Origin: Bacteriovoracaceae bacterium
GTDB taxonomy: Bacteria > Bdellovibrionota > Bacteriovoracia > Bacteriovoracales > Bacteriovoracaceae
NCBI GenBank assembly: GCA_013141065.1
Contig: JABFRR010000006.1
Coordinates: 1 to 64,000 of the forward strand
DNA: 64,000 nt
Reading direction: 5' to 3'
Below the pieces are notes generated by a model. It worked only from the letters and a program-made list of their open reading frames with translations. It had not been told where the DNA came from and made no database searches. Every line of letters starts with the position of its first letter. Position 1 is the first letter of the stretch. The position numbers and the translations under genes were made by a program. Shown piece after piece: positions 15,924 through 24,814 of this stretch.

Positions 15924-15948
15924 GTTAAAAATTTTAACATGACCGGCA
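15914..15948. promoter_or_regulatory. 35-base perfect palindrome over the fliL start codon
   Basis: TGCCGGTCATGTTAAAA (15914-15930) and its exact complement (15932-15948) flank one A. The fliL ATG (15923-15921) and first codons are in one arm, and the other arm lies in the leader. In the mRNA it would form a 17-bp stem that buries the start codon. No T-run follows on either strand in the right place, so it is not a simple terminator. As DNA it could equally be a protein-binding site. Confidence 0.7.
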
Positions 15949-15965
15949 GAGAAATAAAGAACTAA

Positions 15966-17072
15966 TTAAAATGGAAGTTTTGTATATGGTAAACCTAAAT
16001 CCTGAGCAACTTGCTCATATACTAGGGCCCCTTTATAAATATTGATCCCCGGACGGAAAGTTTTGTCTTTTTGAGCAGCTTCTTCAACACCCATGTTCGC
16101 AATCATGCGAGCGTATTTTAAAGTGACATTCGTTAAGGCAAACGTTGATGTTCTTGCAACAGCTCCTGGCATATTGGCCACACAGTAATGAACGACACCA
16201 TCAACAACGAAAGTTGGATTTTCATGTGTTGTTGGCTTACAAGTTTCAATACATCCACCTTGGTCAACGGCGATGTCGACAACGACAGATCCTTTTTGCA
16301 TTTTAGAAATCATGTCTCTTGTGACAAGTTTTGGAGCCTTTGCACCTGGAACTAAAACGGCACCGATAACGAGGTCTGATTCTAAAACTGCTTTTTCAAT
16401 ATTGTCTTGGTTAGAATAAATTGTAGTGATGTGAGATCCGTATAAAGCATCTAGTTCAGCAAGGCGTTTTGTTGAAAGATCGATTGCTGTGACAGATGCG
16501 CCCATTCCCATGGCCATTTGAATGGCATTTGTTCCGGCGATTCCAGCACCAATGACAGTGACCTTACCACGTTTAACACCTGGGACTCCGCCTAATAAAA
16601 TTCCTTTTCCACCTTTATCTAATTGCAAATATGAAGCTCCAATTTGAACTGACATACGTCCTGCAACTTCTGACATTGGAACTAAAAGAGGAAGAGAACC
16701 ATCAAGGTTTTGGATTGTTTCGTAAGCGATTGCCGTACAACCTGACTTCATTAAACCTTTTGTTTGGTCTGGATCTGGAGCAAGGTGAAGATAGGTATAA
16801 AGAATGTGATGAGGCTTTAGCATGGCAATTTCAACGGCCTGAGGTTCTTTAACTTTGATAATCATTGTTGATTTTTCAAATATTTCTGAAGCAGTATCAA
16901 GAATTTTTGCTCCAGCTTTAATGAACTCCTCATCTGTAATTCCAATTCCAAGACCTGCACCTTTTTGTATATTAACAGTGTGTCCATCAGCAACGAGTGC
17001 TCTGACTCCACCTGGAACCATACCAACGCGGTTTTCATTATTTTTAATTTCTTTAGGGACTCCGATAATCAT
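15966..17072 (-). CDS. ald: Alanine dehydrogenase
   Basis: NAD-dependent oxidative deamination of L-alanine to pyruvate and ammonia. Starts MIIGVPKEIKNNENRVG as in the family. The substrate Lys is in MIIKVKEPQ and the catalytic His in YTYLHLAPD. The NAD-binding GAGIAGTNA is near residue 175, and IAVDQGGCIETCKPTTHENP is highly typical. Length of 368 residues is standard. It precedes fliL by 42 bases on the same strand, with the palindrome between them, so fliL might be read from the ald promoter. Confidence 0.95.
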   Translation of the reverse strand: MIIGVPKEIKNNENRVGMVPGGVRALVADGHTVNIQKGAGLGIGITDEEFIKAGAKILDTASEIFEKSTMIIKVKEPQAVEIAMLKPHHILYTYLHLAPDPDQTKGLMKSGCTAIAYETIQNLDGSLPLLVPMSEVAGRMSVQIGASYLQLDKGGKGILLGGVPGVKRGKVTVIGAGIAGTNAIQMAMGMGASVTAIDLSTKRLAELDALYGSHITTIYSNQDNIEKAVLESDLVIGAVLVPGAKAPKLVTRDMISKMQKGSVVVDIAVDQGGCIETCKPTTHENPTFVVDGVVHYCVANMPGAVARTSTFALTNVTLKYARMIANMGVEEAAQKDKTFRPGINIYKGALVYEQVAQDLGLPYTKLPF

Positions 17073-17163
17073 AGTTATCTCCTCTTTAGAGTTTCATTAG
17101 GGGGAAAAAAAGTTACCCAAGAATTTCATAAAAAATAGTAAATTGGAAGGGGAAGAAAGCGAA

Positions 17164-17616
17164 TTAACTCTTCTTTTTTTGCTTGACCAGAATGATTTTG
17201 GCCCAAAAAAACGCCAGAATTATGAAGGGGACAAGGTAGATGGCAAACTCTAGCTTGTTTGGGCCTGGAGGTGTGACTTCAAGGGCCAAAGTCTTAGTGG
17301 TGAGGGTGAATTGACTGACTTTCTCTTTGACTCGAATGGTGACATTCCACATTAAGTTTTGATCAAAAGGAATGATGAGTTTTAAAGAATCAGTCTCTCC
17401 CTTAATAATATGGAGAGGATTAGTTTGAGGGGAGGCAATTATTTCATAACTGAACTCTTTTTTATTTACGCCTTCTGGATAAAAATAAAAAGACCCACTT
17501 CCAGTATCTGGATCGGCCCAAACGGAGAGTTTATGATCATTAAATTGATGGTCGACTAAAATAGGGTAAGGTGGTCCTTCGTGAGCGTAAGCAGTTGCCA
17601 GGAATAAAAGAATCAT
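17164..17616 (-). CDS. Secreted, membrane-anchored protein of the polyferredoxin operon
   Basis: 150 residues: N-terminal signal (MILLFLATAYAHEG, cleaved after AYA), a beta-sandwich-like domain (KLSVWADPDTGSGSFYFYPE), and a C-terminal TM helix (FAIYLVPFIILAFFW) with a basic tail. The start is set by the ATGA overlap with the upstream gene and AGGAG 7 bases before; the longer frame to 17670 has no such support. No family recognised. As the last gene of a five-gene operon with a FixH/YtkA-like and a polyferredoxin gene, a periplasmic role in metal or redox handling is likely (inference). Confidence 0.6.
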   Translation of the reverse strand: MILLFLATAYAHEGPPYPILVDHQFNDHKLSVWADPDTGSGSFYFYPEGVNKKEFSYEIIASPQTNPLHIIKGETDSLKLIIPFDQNLMWNVTIRVKEKVSQFTLTTKTLALEVTPPGPNKLEFAIYLVPFIILAFFWAKIILVKQKKKS

Positions 17617-18893
17617 GGATTCACTCCTATAAATGTCCCGCGCATCTCCATCGATTGAGACATGATCCAAATTGCTAAAAAGAATACAAGTCCATGAATG
17701 AAACTATAAAAAATTTTACTGTCTTTCGACGCTTGATTTTTTATGGTTAAAACGATTGAAGCAAAAAATCCGAAACATAAAATTCCCATTTGAATTGGTA
17801 CAACAATGGAAAGTGGGACTCCCATAAGAGAAATGGGAATTTGGTAATGAAATAAAAGGGGAATGAAACTAAAAACTCCAGTCAAAAAATGAAAACTATA
17901 GTGTGACAACCAGATTGAAAATCCCAAGGGAATGAGAGTTGGAATTAAGCGAAGAAATTTTTTAGGAAGCCAGAGACACAAAAGGAGAGGAGGAGATAAT
18001 ACTGCTATAAAAAAAATTAAAGTCATAACAAATTCACTTTGAATGCTAACCGCACTACTTAAAAAACGAGCAAGCTCATACCTTTTGTCAACCATCATAA
18101 ATGCATTTAAAAGCCCACCAAAAGTAAAAACACAAATTAAGGCAAGCCAGTCTCTTTTATCAGTCAAAAGCCCGATGCCAGAGCGATGCTCTTCAAGGGC
18201 CAACTCCATTCCAGGAACCACTTTTAAGACTGCGACATTTTGATAAGGACAAGCACTGATGCAATCCATGCAAAAAGTGCAATCGAGATTTCCGACTTTT
18301 TTTGGAATGAATAATTGTGTTTCACAACCTCGCAATGGGATTGAGGAATTTTTATTTCGACTTTTATTTCCTTTTAGGCACTCAAAAGTCGTGCATGTAT
18401 TGCAGACTTTTAGATCAATTGCTTTAACTTCTCTAGGTGAAAGAGTGCTCGAGAGAAAATTAAACTGACCAATTGGACAAAGATATTTACAGAAACTCGC
18501 ATTTTTGAACACGATGTCGACTACGAGTGCAACGAGGAAATACGCCATAATCACCAAGGCAGTTAGCCTTGGCTTTCCCCAGAGGGAAAAATACTCATAA
18601 GAAAAAAGCATGCAGCTAAAAAGTAATAATGCAGTCCATTTATTAGTGAGGATTTTAGGATATATTTTTTTGGGTGTTATAAATAAGCGAAATCCATTTC
18701 GAAGGAAAACAAAGGGGCATAGGGTACAAAAATAATTTCCAGCAAAAAGTAAGGTAAGAACTAATATGCCTCGGTAGTGAACCCAAATAAATTGTCCAGT
18801 TAAGTTTTTAGGCGCGAATTGTGATCCCCAAAGGCCTTCAGCGATGAGAAAAATTGTCGCAAAAAATAAACTATATTGACCAATTTTTTTCAT
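17613..18893 (-). CDS. NapH/NosR/FixG-like membrane polyferredoxin
   Basis: Inner-membrane electron carrier with about ten TM helices and cytoplasmic Fe-S centres. Cys motifs in order: FCTLCPF (about residue 57), FCKYLCPIGQ (about 138), CNTCTTFEC (about 165), then a 4Fe-4S set LDCTFCMDCISACPYQN near 205-220. It resembles NapH, the NosR C-terminus and FixG/CcoG, which pass electrons to periplasmic or copper-loading partners. The extra half of four TM helices after residue 245 is unusual. The neighbour upstream is FixH/YtkA-like, as in fixGH, but no cbb3 oxidase genes are here. Confidence 0.72.
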   Translation of the reverse strand: MKKIGQYSLFFATIFLIAEGLWGSQFAPKNLTGQFIWVHYRGILVLTLLFAGNYFCTLCPFVFLRNGFRLFITPKKIYPKILTNKWTALLLFSCMLFSYEYFSLWGKPRLTALVIMAYFLVALVVDIVFKNASFCKYLCPIGQFNFLSSTLSPREVKAIDLKVCNTCTTFECLKGNKSRNKNSSIPLRGCETQLFIPKKVGNLDCTFCMDCISACPYQNVAVLKVVPGMELALEEHRSGIGLLTDKRDWLALICVFTFGGLLNAFMMVDKRYELARFLSSAVSIQSEFVMTLIFFIAVLSPPLLLCLWLPKKFLRLIPTLIPLGFSIWLSHYSFHFLTGVFSFIPLLFHYQIPISLMGVPLSIVVPIQMGILCFGFFASIVLTIKNQASKDSKIFYSFIHGLVFFLAIWIMSQSMEMRGTFIGVNP

Positions 18894-18895
18894 AT

Positions 18896-19297
18896 TTATT
18901 CAGTAGTAAAATGAACTGATTTTTTTATTTCTTGGTGATCATCTAATTTTATATTAATAAAGACAATCCATCCGCCTTTCATTGTCAGATTAATTGTTGC
19001 TTCATAAGTATTCTCCTTGGTCTTAGTCGCATCTGTTAAGAGTGGAATCATCCCAGCATGGTTCATTGTGGCCTCTAGTTTGACTCGAGCATTATTTATT
19101 GGTTGGCCATCAAAATGGTTTAGAGTTATTTTAAGATTGAGAGCTTCTTCAGTAGTAATTTTTTTTGGTAAAAAAGTCACTTTCATCACAATATCTTTTT
19201 TTAGTTTTAAAGGTGGGTGATAGTGCCAATAAAGAAATCCGAATAAAAGAAGTGCGAACAAAAAGGTAAGAATTGCTTGAATTTTTTTAGCAAGCAT
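18896..19297 (-). CDS. FixH/YtkA-like membrane-anchored protein
   Basis: One N-terminal TM helix (ILTFLFALLLFGFLYWHY) and a small Ig-like domain (133 residues in all). The motif EATMNHAGMIPLL in the middle, followed by YEATINLTMKGGWIVFI, matches YtkA/FixH domains whose Met/His residues can bind copper. It lies 2 bases upstream of the polyferredoxin gene, the same pairing as fixG-fixH. I infer a role in copper delivery or oxidase assembly, but the substrate is not shown by sequence. Confidence 0.65.
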   Translation of the reverse strand: MLAKKIQAILTFLFALLLFGFLYWHYHPPLKLKKDIVMKVTFLPKKITTEEALNLKITLNHFDGQPINNARVKLEATMNHAGMIPLLTDATKTKENTYEATINLTMKGGWIVFINIKLDDHQEIKKSVHFTTE

Positions 19298-19300
19298 AGT

Positions 19301-19864
19301 TTATTTTATGGCACATGAGCAACGTGCATGAGGGAGTTCTTTTTCATTGGGAAAAAGATGCATCCACATGGCGACGGCCATGGGAATAAAGACGACGGTA
19401 TTATAAAAAAGATGAAGTTCAACTCTAGGATATAGTAACTGTAGAAAACTTACCGGTACTGGAGAGTTAAAGAGTGTGATTTTAAAAATGGCCTGGTACT
19501 GTAAAATCAAGTGTTCGATGTGATGCCAAAATTGAATGATAAAAGAAGCCATCCACCACTTATAAGACCTGCCGATAAATCCAGATCGTAAAACCCAAAG
19601 TCCAATCAACATAAAAAGTGCATAGATGTAATGCATGCTTTCAGAAGTCACTAGCCAAGGAAACCATTGACCTAAAAGTCCACGTGATTCAGGACGGGGC
19701 CAGTCTAGTACAAAAATTTGAAAAGCCTGGACCAAGTGTTCTGCCCAGTGGGCAAGAACTAAAATTACGTATAAACGCAAAGCCACTTCATGTTTATGTG
19801 TATTAATTGAAGTGATAAAATTTTTATAAAGAGTTTTAGGGTTTTGAAAAACTTGGGTAGTCAT
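19301..19864 (-). CDS. His-rich polytopic membrane protein, unknown function
   Basis: About four to five TM helices with many conserved-looking His at membrane edges: LAHWAEHLVQAFQI, SMHYIYALFM, FWHHIEHLILQY and ELHLFYNTVVF. These HxxEH-type sets recall di-metal membrane hydroxylases or haem/metal ligands, but no known family is assignable. The C-terminus ends HARCSCAIK with two Cys. ATG 19864 with GAGG 8 bases upstream is preferred to the overlapping TTG 19879. Sits between a PhnP-like hydrolase and a FixH-like gene in one operon. Confidence 0.6.
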   Translation of the reverse strand: MTTQVFQNPKTLYKNFITSINTHKHEVALRLYVILVLAHWAEHLVQAFQIFVLDWPRPESRGLLGQWFPWLVTSESMHYIYALFMLIGLWVLRSGFIGRSYKWWMASFIIQFWHHIEHLILQYQAIFKITLFNSPVPVSFLQLLYPRVELHLFYNTVVFIPMAVAMWMHLFPNEKELPHARCSCAIK

Positions 19865-19875
19865 AAAACGATGCC

Positions 19876-20691
19876 TCAATAAAAAAGATTTTGTCCATCA
19901 TACAAAGGAAATACTCTATTGCCAAATCTTTCTCGAGCGAGACTTTCTAAGTGCCGGTGAGAAAGATCATGGCCCATATGAATAAGTCCTGCTTGTTTGG
20001 GATTAATTTTTTCGATGTAGTCAAAGCATCTTTCAACCGTCAGGTGGGTAGAATGAGAGTGACGTTGCAGACAATCAATGATGAGAAGATCTAAATTAAA
20101 ATTTTTAAGAGTGGCAATTTGTGCTTCAGATAATTCCATACAGTCGACAACATAGGCAAAACCTTCATGATGAAAGCCCATCGTTTCGCCATGGCCGTGT
20201 TTATAAGAAAAAAAAGTAAAATCAGAAACTTCCAAGATCTGAGTCAATTCATTTAAAGGCACATCGAACATTTTTAGGCGAGGAACACCACCACCTAAAT
20301 TTGGGGCACCACCGTTTTGAAAAATGTAGGAAAATCGTTGCTCGATTATTTTTCTGGTTTTTTCTTGAGTAAATAAGGGAATGTCTCTTGGAGGCGGGCC
20401 AAAAGAAAATGGACGGAGATCATCAATCCCATGTAAATGATCTGCATGCTCGTGTGTGATAATTGCTGCATCGAGATTATGAATATTATTTGCCAAAAGT
20501 TGAGTGCGAAAGTCCGGTGTTGTATCGACGATGATTTTTGTATGGTTTCTTGTCTCTAAAAAAAGACTTGAACGCAGTCTCTTATCACGATGGTCAATTG
20601 ATAAACAAACTTTGCATTGGCAGCCAATTAACGGAATCCCCGTGCTGGTGCCGCTTCCAAGTACTGTTATTTTATTTTTTGTATGACTCAT
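19876..20691 (-). CDS. PhnP-like metallo-beta-lactamase-fold hydrolase
   Basis: Cytoplasmic two-metal hydrolase. The N-terminus LGSGTSTGIPLIGCQCKVCL shows the PhnP-type Cys cluster for structural zinc. The metal motif is ITHEHADHLHGID (HxHxDH), with further ligands in YVVDCMELS and LIHMGHDLSH. Family members cleave cyclic nucleotides or cyclic phosphodiesters. No phn genes are near, so the substrate is open. First gene of the minus-strand operon, divergent from the M16 peptidase pair. Confidence 0.8.
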   Translation of the reverse strand: MSHTKNKITVLGSGTSTGIPLIGCQCKVCLSIDHRDKRLRSSLFLETRNHTKIIVDTTPDFRTQLLANNIHNLDAAIITHEHADHLHGIDDLRPFSFGPPPRDIPLFTQEKTRKIIEQRFSYIFQNGGAPNLGGGVPRLKMFDVPLNELTQILEVSDFTFFSYKHGHGETMGFHHEGFAYVVDCMELSEAQIATLKNFNLDLLIIDCLQRHSHSTHLTVERCFDYIEKINPKQAGLIHMGHDLSHRHLESLARERFGNRVFPLYDGQNLFY

Positions 20692-20767
20692 TGTTCTTCC
20701 AATTGTTTTAAACGATCATTTGCAGTTATAATTTTATCTCAACAAAGATCGATCGAGGAATAAAATT

Positions 20768-22198
20768 ATGCAGCTTTTACGGCCTATTGCAGTTAAAGAA
20801 AAACGTCTCCTAAAATGGCTTCTATTCATTTCGCTCTGTGGAGTGATTCAATCTTGTTCAACTCTTTATCATGACAAACATAAAATAGAGGAGCCCACTG
20901 CCCAAAAAGGCTTTAATGTAAAAAAATATGTCTTGAAAAATGGACTGACAGTTTTAATTTCACCTAATCCAAAATTGCCAATCGTTTCGTATTATACTCT
21001 CTTTGATGTAGGGGGAAGAGATGAAGGGCCTGGAACGACCGGGGCGACACATTTTCTAGAACATATGATGTTTAAAGGGGCAAAAAAATATGGGCCCGGG
21101 CAGTTTGATACCCAACTTGAAAAAAGTGGTGGTGTAACTAATGCTTTCACCACAAATGACATGACAGTGTACTACCAAAATATACCGGTTTCTTTTTTAG
21201 AAACGATGGTAGATATGGAAGCAGATCGCATGCAGAATTTACTTTTAGAAAATAATTCTTTTGAAAGTGAGAGAAAGGTTATTTTTGAAGAAAGAAAAAT
21301 GCGTTATGAAAATAGCCCCGATGGACTTTTATTTTTGGCCTTGATGAAAAAAATATTTGCCGGAACCCCATATGGTCAATCAGTCATTGGTGATGAAGCG
21401 GACTTAAAAGCTCTCACCCGCGACCAAATGATGACATTCTTTAAAAATTATTATGTTCCTAATAATGCAATTTTAGCAATTGCGGGTGATGTCGATCCAG
21501 ATAAAGTCATTGAATTAGTCAAAAAACATTATGAAAATATTCCCTTTTCAAAATCTCTAAGTGCATTAAAAAAAGAGAGTTCTGGCCTTGAAATCTTTAA
21601 GTCCAAAGTTGAATTTGGTAAGGAATATAAAATTTATGCCACCAATCCCATTCCAAAATTTGTCATGGGTTTTCAAGGTGAAAAAATAGGAATTAAAAAG
21701 GCTTATGTTATGGATATACTGGCCATGATTTTAAGTAATGGTGGAAGCTCATACTTGATTCAAAAATATGTTAAATCTGACAAAGCTCTCCTCAACGATA
21801 TTAGTTTGAGCAATTTTAATTTAATGCAATCAGGTGTTTTTTATTTTTCGGGTGAAATTAAAGATGGAAACTCACTAGATGAAGTGAAAAAAACAATAGA
21901 AAATGATTTTACAGACATGTGTGATAATTCTATTAATAAGCGTTCACTACAAAAAGCAAAAAATCAAATATTAGCTCAAGCTTATCACCAGTTAAAAAGT
22001 AACTCGGGAATTGCATCCACCATTGTTCGTAATGAAAAATGGTACGGAGACTATAACTTCGGCCTTAAGGAACTAGACATTTATAAAGCGATAACGGAGT
22101 CCGAAGTTCAAAATATATGCAGAGAAACTCTGGTCGCTGGAAAGTCAATTTTTATTTCAACTTGGGATAAATATCCTAAAACAGTAGAGAGCAAATAA
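20768..22198 (+). CDS. M16 peptidase, catalytic subunit (lipoprotein)
   Basis: Zinc metallopeptidase of the pitrilysin family. The inverted zinc motif HFLEH is at residues 95-99 and the third ligand Glu in FEERK near 174. Two M16 domains fill the 476 residues. The N-terminus has a lipobox (VIQSC, Cys30), so it is tethered in the periplasm, probably to the outer membrane. Its stop overlaps the ATG of the next gene by one base. The partner lacks the zinc motif, giving the usual active/inactive pair. GAGGA precedes the ATG. Confidence 0.9.
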   Translation: MQLLRPIAVKEKRLLKWLLFISLCGVIQSCSTLYHDKHKIEEPTAQKGFNVKKYVLKNGLTVLISPNPKLPIVSYYTLFDVGGRDEGPGTTGATHFLEHMMFKGAKKYGPGQFDTQLEKSGGVTNAFTTNDMTVYYQNIPVSFLETMVDMEADRMQNLLLENNSFESERKVIFEERKMRYENSPDGLLFLALMKKIFAGTPYGQSVIGDEADLKALTRDQMMTFFKNYYVPNNAILAIAGDVDPDKVIELVKKHYENIPFSKSLSALKKESSGLEIFKSKVEFGKEYKIYATNPIPKFVMGFQGEKIGIKKAYVMDILAMILSNGGSSYLIQKYVKSDKALLNDISLSNFNLMQSGVFYFSGEIKDGNSLDEVKKTIENDFTDMCDNSINKRSLQKAKNQILAQAYHQLKSNSGIASTIVRNEKWYGDYNFGLKELDIYKAITESEVQNICRETLVAGKSIFISTWDKYPKTVESK

Positions 22199-23595
22199 TG
22201 AAAAAGGTATTGTTTTTAATCCCACTTTTGATTTTTTCTAATCATGTTTTTTCTCAGGCAATTAATACATCTTCTAAAATAGAAGACAGTATAAAACGAC
22301 TCAACTGGAATGGAGTTGATGTGGTTTATATCGAAGACAATCGATTTCCAACATTTGATTTAACACTTTATTTTGCTGACGGTGCGCTGAGTGAATCTAG
22401 TGGGGAAAATGGCCTGACTGAACACAGTTTCAGTCTCATCGATTCTGGCACAGATAAACTCTCACAAGCTGAAATTTTAGATCAGTTTGAATTCACCGGA
22501 TCAGAATTTAGTTCAAGTGTGACTCACGAATATTCAACGATAAGTATCTCAGGCCTCACTAAAGATATGAATACGACATTTTCCCAAGCTTGTTCGCTTT
22601 TAAGAAATGCGAATTATCCTGAAAAAGTGATCAAAAAAGAAATCGATTTAGAGCGTGAATCACTTTTAACACTTGTCGCATCACCACAAGGTTTAGCAGA
22701 AAGAGTTTTTAGGGAAATTTCCATGGGGCAGACTCCTTATTCTTACCCTGTCAGTGGTAAGTTAAATGACTTTGCCTCTTATACGCCTACCAAATTGCGT
22801 TCGAAAATGAATTATTTTTTGGATAAAGTTAAAAAACGTATTTATTTAACAGGGCCTTCAAGTGTCTTAAGTTTAGAAAAAATTCTCACTAAAGAATGCC
22901 AATTGAAGGGAACTTCTCAAGATTTTGTGAGATCAATGGAAGTTCCAGTTTCAAAAACCAATAAGACGACTTTTATATTTGTACCTGTGCCAGATGCCAA
23001 TCAAGTTCAACTACGTATTGGACGATTTTTAAATGCCAACGAAATCCAATATCGAAATCTTGATGCCCTGGCTTCAGATTTTCTAGGCGGAGGATTTACT
23101 TCGAAGCTGATGCGAGAAGTTCGCACTAAACGAGGACTCACTTATTCTATTGGTTCATTTATCGCTTCACAGAAACAATACGGTCGATCGGGAATTTCAA
23201 CTTTTACGAAAAATGAAACAATTAATCGACTTATTGAAGTCATCGACGAAACGGTTTCAAAAATTGCGAAAAATGGTATTTCAAAAGAAGACTTAGAGCA
23301 TTCGAGTGAAGGTATGATTGGATCCTACCCATTTAAGTTTGAGAGTAATTCTGCGTTTCTTTCACAATTACTTTTGTTAGATCACATAGCTAGGCCTTAT
23401 AGTGATTTGTTTGAATTTAAAGAATCTGTTGCTAAGGTCACGGCCAAAGAAGTCGCGCAGAGAATTAAGGACGTTTATGGATTTGATAAACAAATAATTT
23501 TCGTTCTCGGTGATAAATCAATTGAGTCTTCACTTCGAAAGTTGACAAAAAAATATGGAAACTTAGAAGTTGTTGACTATAAAAAATACTTATAA
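22198..23595 (+). CDS. M16 peptidase-like, non-catalytic partner
   Basis: 465 residues with a signal peptide (MKKVLFLIPLLIFSNHVFS) and the same two-domain fold. Where the active subunit has HFLEH, this reads GLTEHSFSLIDSG, so the HxxEH zinc site is lost. The C-terminal half has the R/Y-type substrate-binding region (TKRGLTYSIGSF), which is normally supplied by the partner subunit. Forms a heterodimer with the upstream lipoprotein (inference from the family). Convergent with the bactofilin gene, only one base between the stops. Confidence 0.88.
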   Translation: MKKVLFLIPLLIFSNHVFSQAINTSSKIEDSIKRLNWNGVDVVYIEDNRFPTFDLTLYFADGALSESSGENGLTEHSFSLIDSGTDKLSQAEILDQFEFTGSEFSSSVTHEYSTISISGLTKDMNTTFSQACSLLRNANYPEKVIKKEIDLERESLLTLVASPQGLAERVFREISMGQTPYSYPVSGKLNDFASYTPTKLRSKMNYFLDKVKKRIYLTGPSSVLSLEKILTKECQLKGTSQDFVRSMEVPVSKTNKTTFIFVPVPDANQVQLRIGRFLNANEIQYRNLDALASDFLGGGFTSKLMREVRTKRGLTYSIGSFIASQKQYGRSGISTFTKNETINRLIEVIDETVSKIAKNGISKEDLEHSSEGMIGSYPFKFESNSAFLSQLLLLDHIARPYSDLFEFKESVAKVTAKEVAQRIKDVYGFDKQIIFVLGDKSIESSLRKLTKKYGNLEVVDYKKYL

Positions 23596-23596
23596 A

Positions 23597-23938
23597 TTAA
23601 CTTCTTACTTCTTCCGTGTGTCCTGACATATTGACAATGGCACCCGGAAGAATTTCTAGAGTTTTAGCGATCACTTTTCCAGTAAAAATTGCAGTGGGAT
23701 AAAGTGTAACATTTCCAGAGGCTTTAATTTCACCTGAAAATTCCCCATAAATTTCAGCATCGTGGCAGTCAATTAAGGCTTTCGTTTCAGATCCGATTTC
23801 TAAAATAAGTTTAGATTGATCCATCATTTTAATTTCACCAGAAAGTTTTCCTAAGAGGTGAGTCGAACCTCGAAAATGAAAGTTTCCAGAGAGTGCCGTT
23901 TCTTTTCCAATACTCGTATACATTTGATTATAGATCAT
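23597..23938 (-). CDS. Bactofilin
   Basis: 113-residue polymer-forming cytoskeletal protein of the bactofilin (DUF583) family. The right-handed beta-helix shows in the repeated pattern LSGNFHFRGSTHLLGKLSG, then YGEFSGEIKASGNVTLYP and FTGKVIAKTLEILPGAIV. Bactofilins recruit cell-wall enzymes and set local shape. Here it is the last gene of a unit with an L,D-transpeptidase and a TM coiled-coil protein, which suggests a scaffold for peptidoglycan modification. Confidence 0.85.
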   Translation of the reverse strand: MIYNQMYTSIGKETALSGNFHFRGSTHLLGKLSGEIKMMDQSKLILEIGSETKALIDCHDAEIYGEFSGEIKASGNVTLYPTAIFTGKVIAKTLEILPGAIVNMSGHTEEVRS

Positions 23939-23953
23939 TAAGTAAGTCCCTAA

Positions 23954-24814
23954 TTAAAGTTGTACTGGCAAACTGACTGTGTGGAAATGGATGAGGTCTC
24001 CGTTTCTGGCAAAAATAAAGACAGTGAAAGAATAGAAACCAGATTTTCTAGGTTTTATAAAATTGGCGTCTACCGGACGAAAACGTTGAGTCGCAAATGT
24101 TTCACCAGAAGCATAGTTGATTTGGAAATCATTGCTTCCCAATGCTTGAATTGGATAGGCCTGAATCGCCACTTCATTTTTCATCAAGACTATTATGTGT
24201 CCAGAAACTTTTTCATCATCCAAAGTCGTAGGTATTATATTAAATTGAAGATTGAGTGTATCTCGACCTACTACAGTTTTAAATCCCGATAAGTTTAAGA
24301 CTGCTGGTCTTGTTTTGTCTTTTTGTCCTTGAATTGGTTTAAACAAAGAAAGTGTCGATAGTCCTATCGAACTAATTGTCCCAGCTCCTACAGCTGTTGT
24401 TGGTGGGCAAATCGTTGGTGCGGGACAAAGTTTTCCACTAGCATCGCTGATGGGGGCACTTGGTGCGACTGCTTGTTGAGTCTTTAGAGTTTCTTCAAGA
24501 GTTTCTTTTTCAAATTTTAATTTTTCGTTTTCTTCAAGAAGTGTTTCTTTTTCTCGAGCTTCTTTTCTCACCAAACTATTTTGACGAAAATTATCTACAA
24601 CGTGGAAAGGACTAGAGTTGACGAGTCCTAAGACACCCAATATGATGGCCACAAATGTCAGCGTTGGCAGTCCAATTAAAAACAAATAGAGCTTAGATTT
24701 TTTTATTTCAAAATATTTAGGAGAGTCATTTTTTTGGTGATAAATAACAGAGACGCTATTTTTTTTAAATTGCGCTTTTTCTTTATTGATATCTGATTCG
24801 TTATTATCACTCAC
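23954..24814 (-). CDS. Membrane-anchored coiled-coil protein with beta domain
   Basis: A cytoplasmic N-tail of about 45 residues, one TM helix (LYLFLIGLPTLTFVAIILGV), a coiled coil near 85-115 (KEREKETLLEENEKLKFEKE type), a Pro/Ala/Cys linker (LCPAPTICPP) and a C-terminal beta domain. No family recognised. It overlaps the L,D-transpeptidase gene by one base and precedes the bactofilin by 15 bases. It could link the cytoplasmic bactofilin to periplasmic wall enzymes (inference). Confidence 0.6.
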   Translation of the reverse strand: MSDNNESDINKEKAQFKKNSVSVIYHQKNDSPKYFEIKKSKLYLFLIGLPTLTFVAIILGVLGLVNSSPFHVVDNFRQNSLVRKEAREKETLLEENEKLKFEKETLEETLKTQQAVAPSAPISDASGKLCPAPTICPPTTAVGAGTISSIGLSTLSLFKPIQGQKDKTRPAVLNLSGFKTVVGRDTLNLQFNIIPTTLDDEKVSGHIIVLMKNEVAIQAYPIQALGSNDFQINYASGETFATQRFRPVDANFIKPRKSGFYSFTVFIFARNGDLIHFHTVSLPVQL

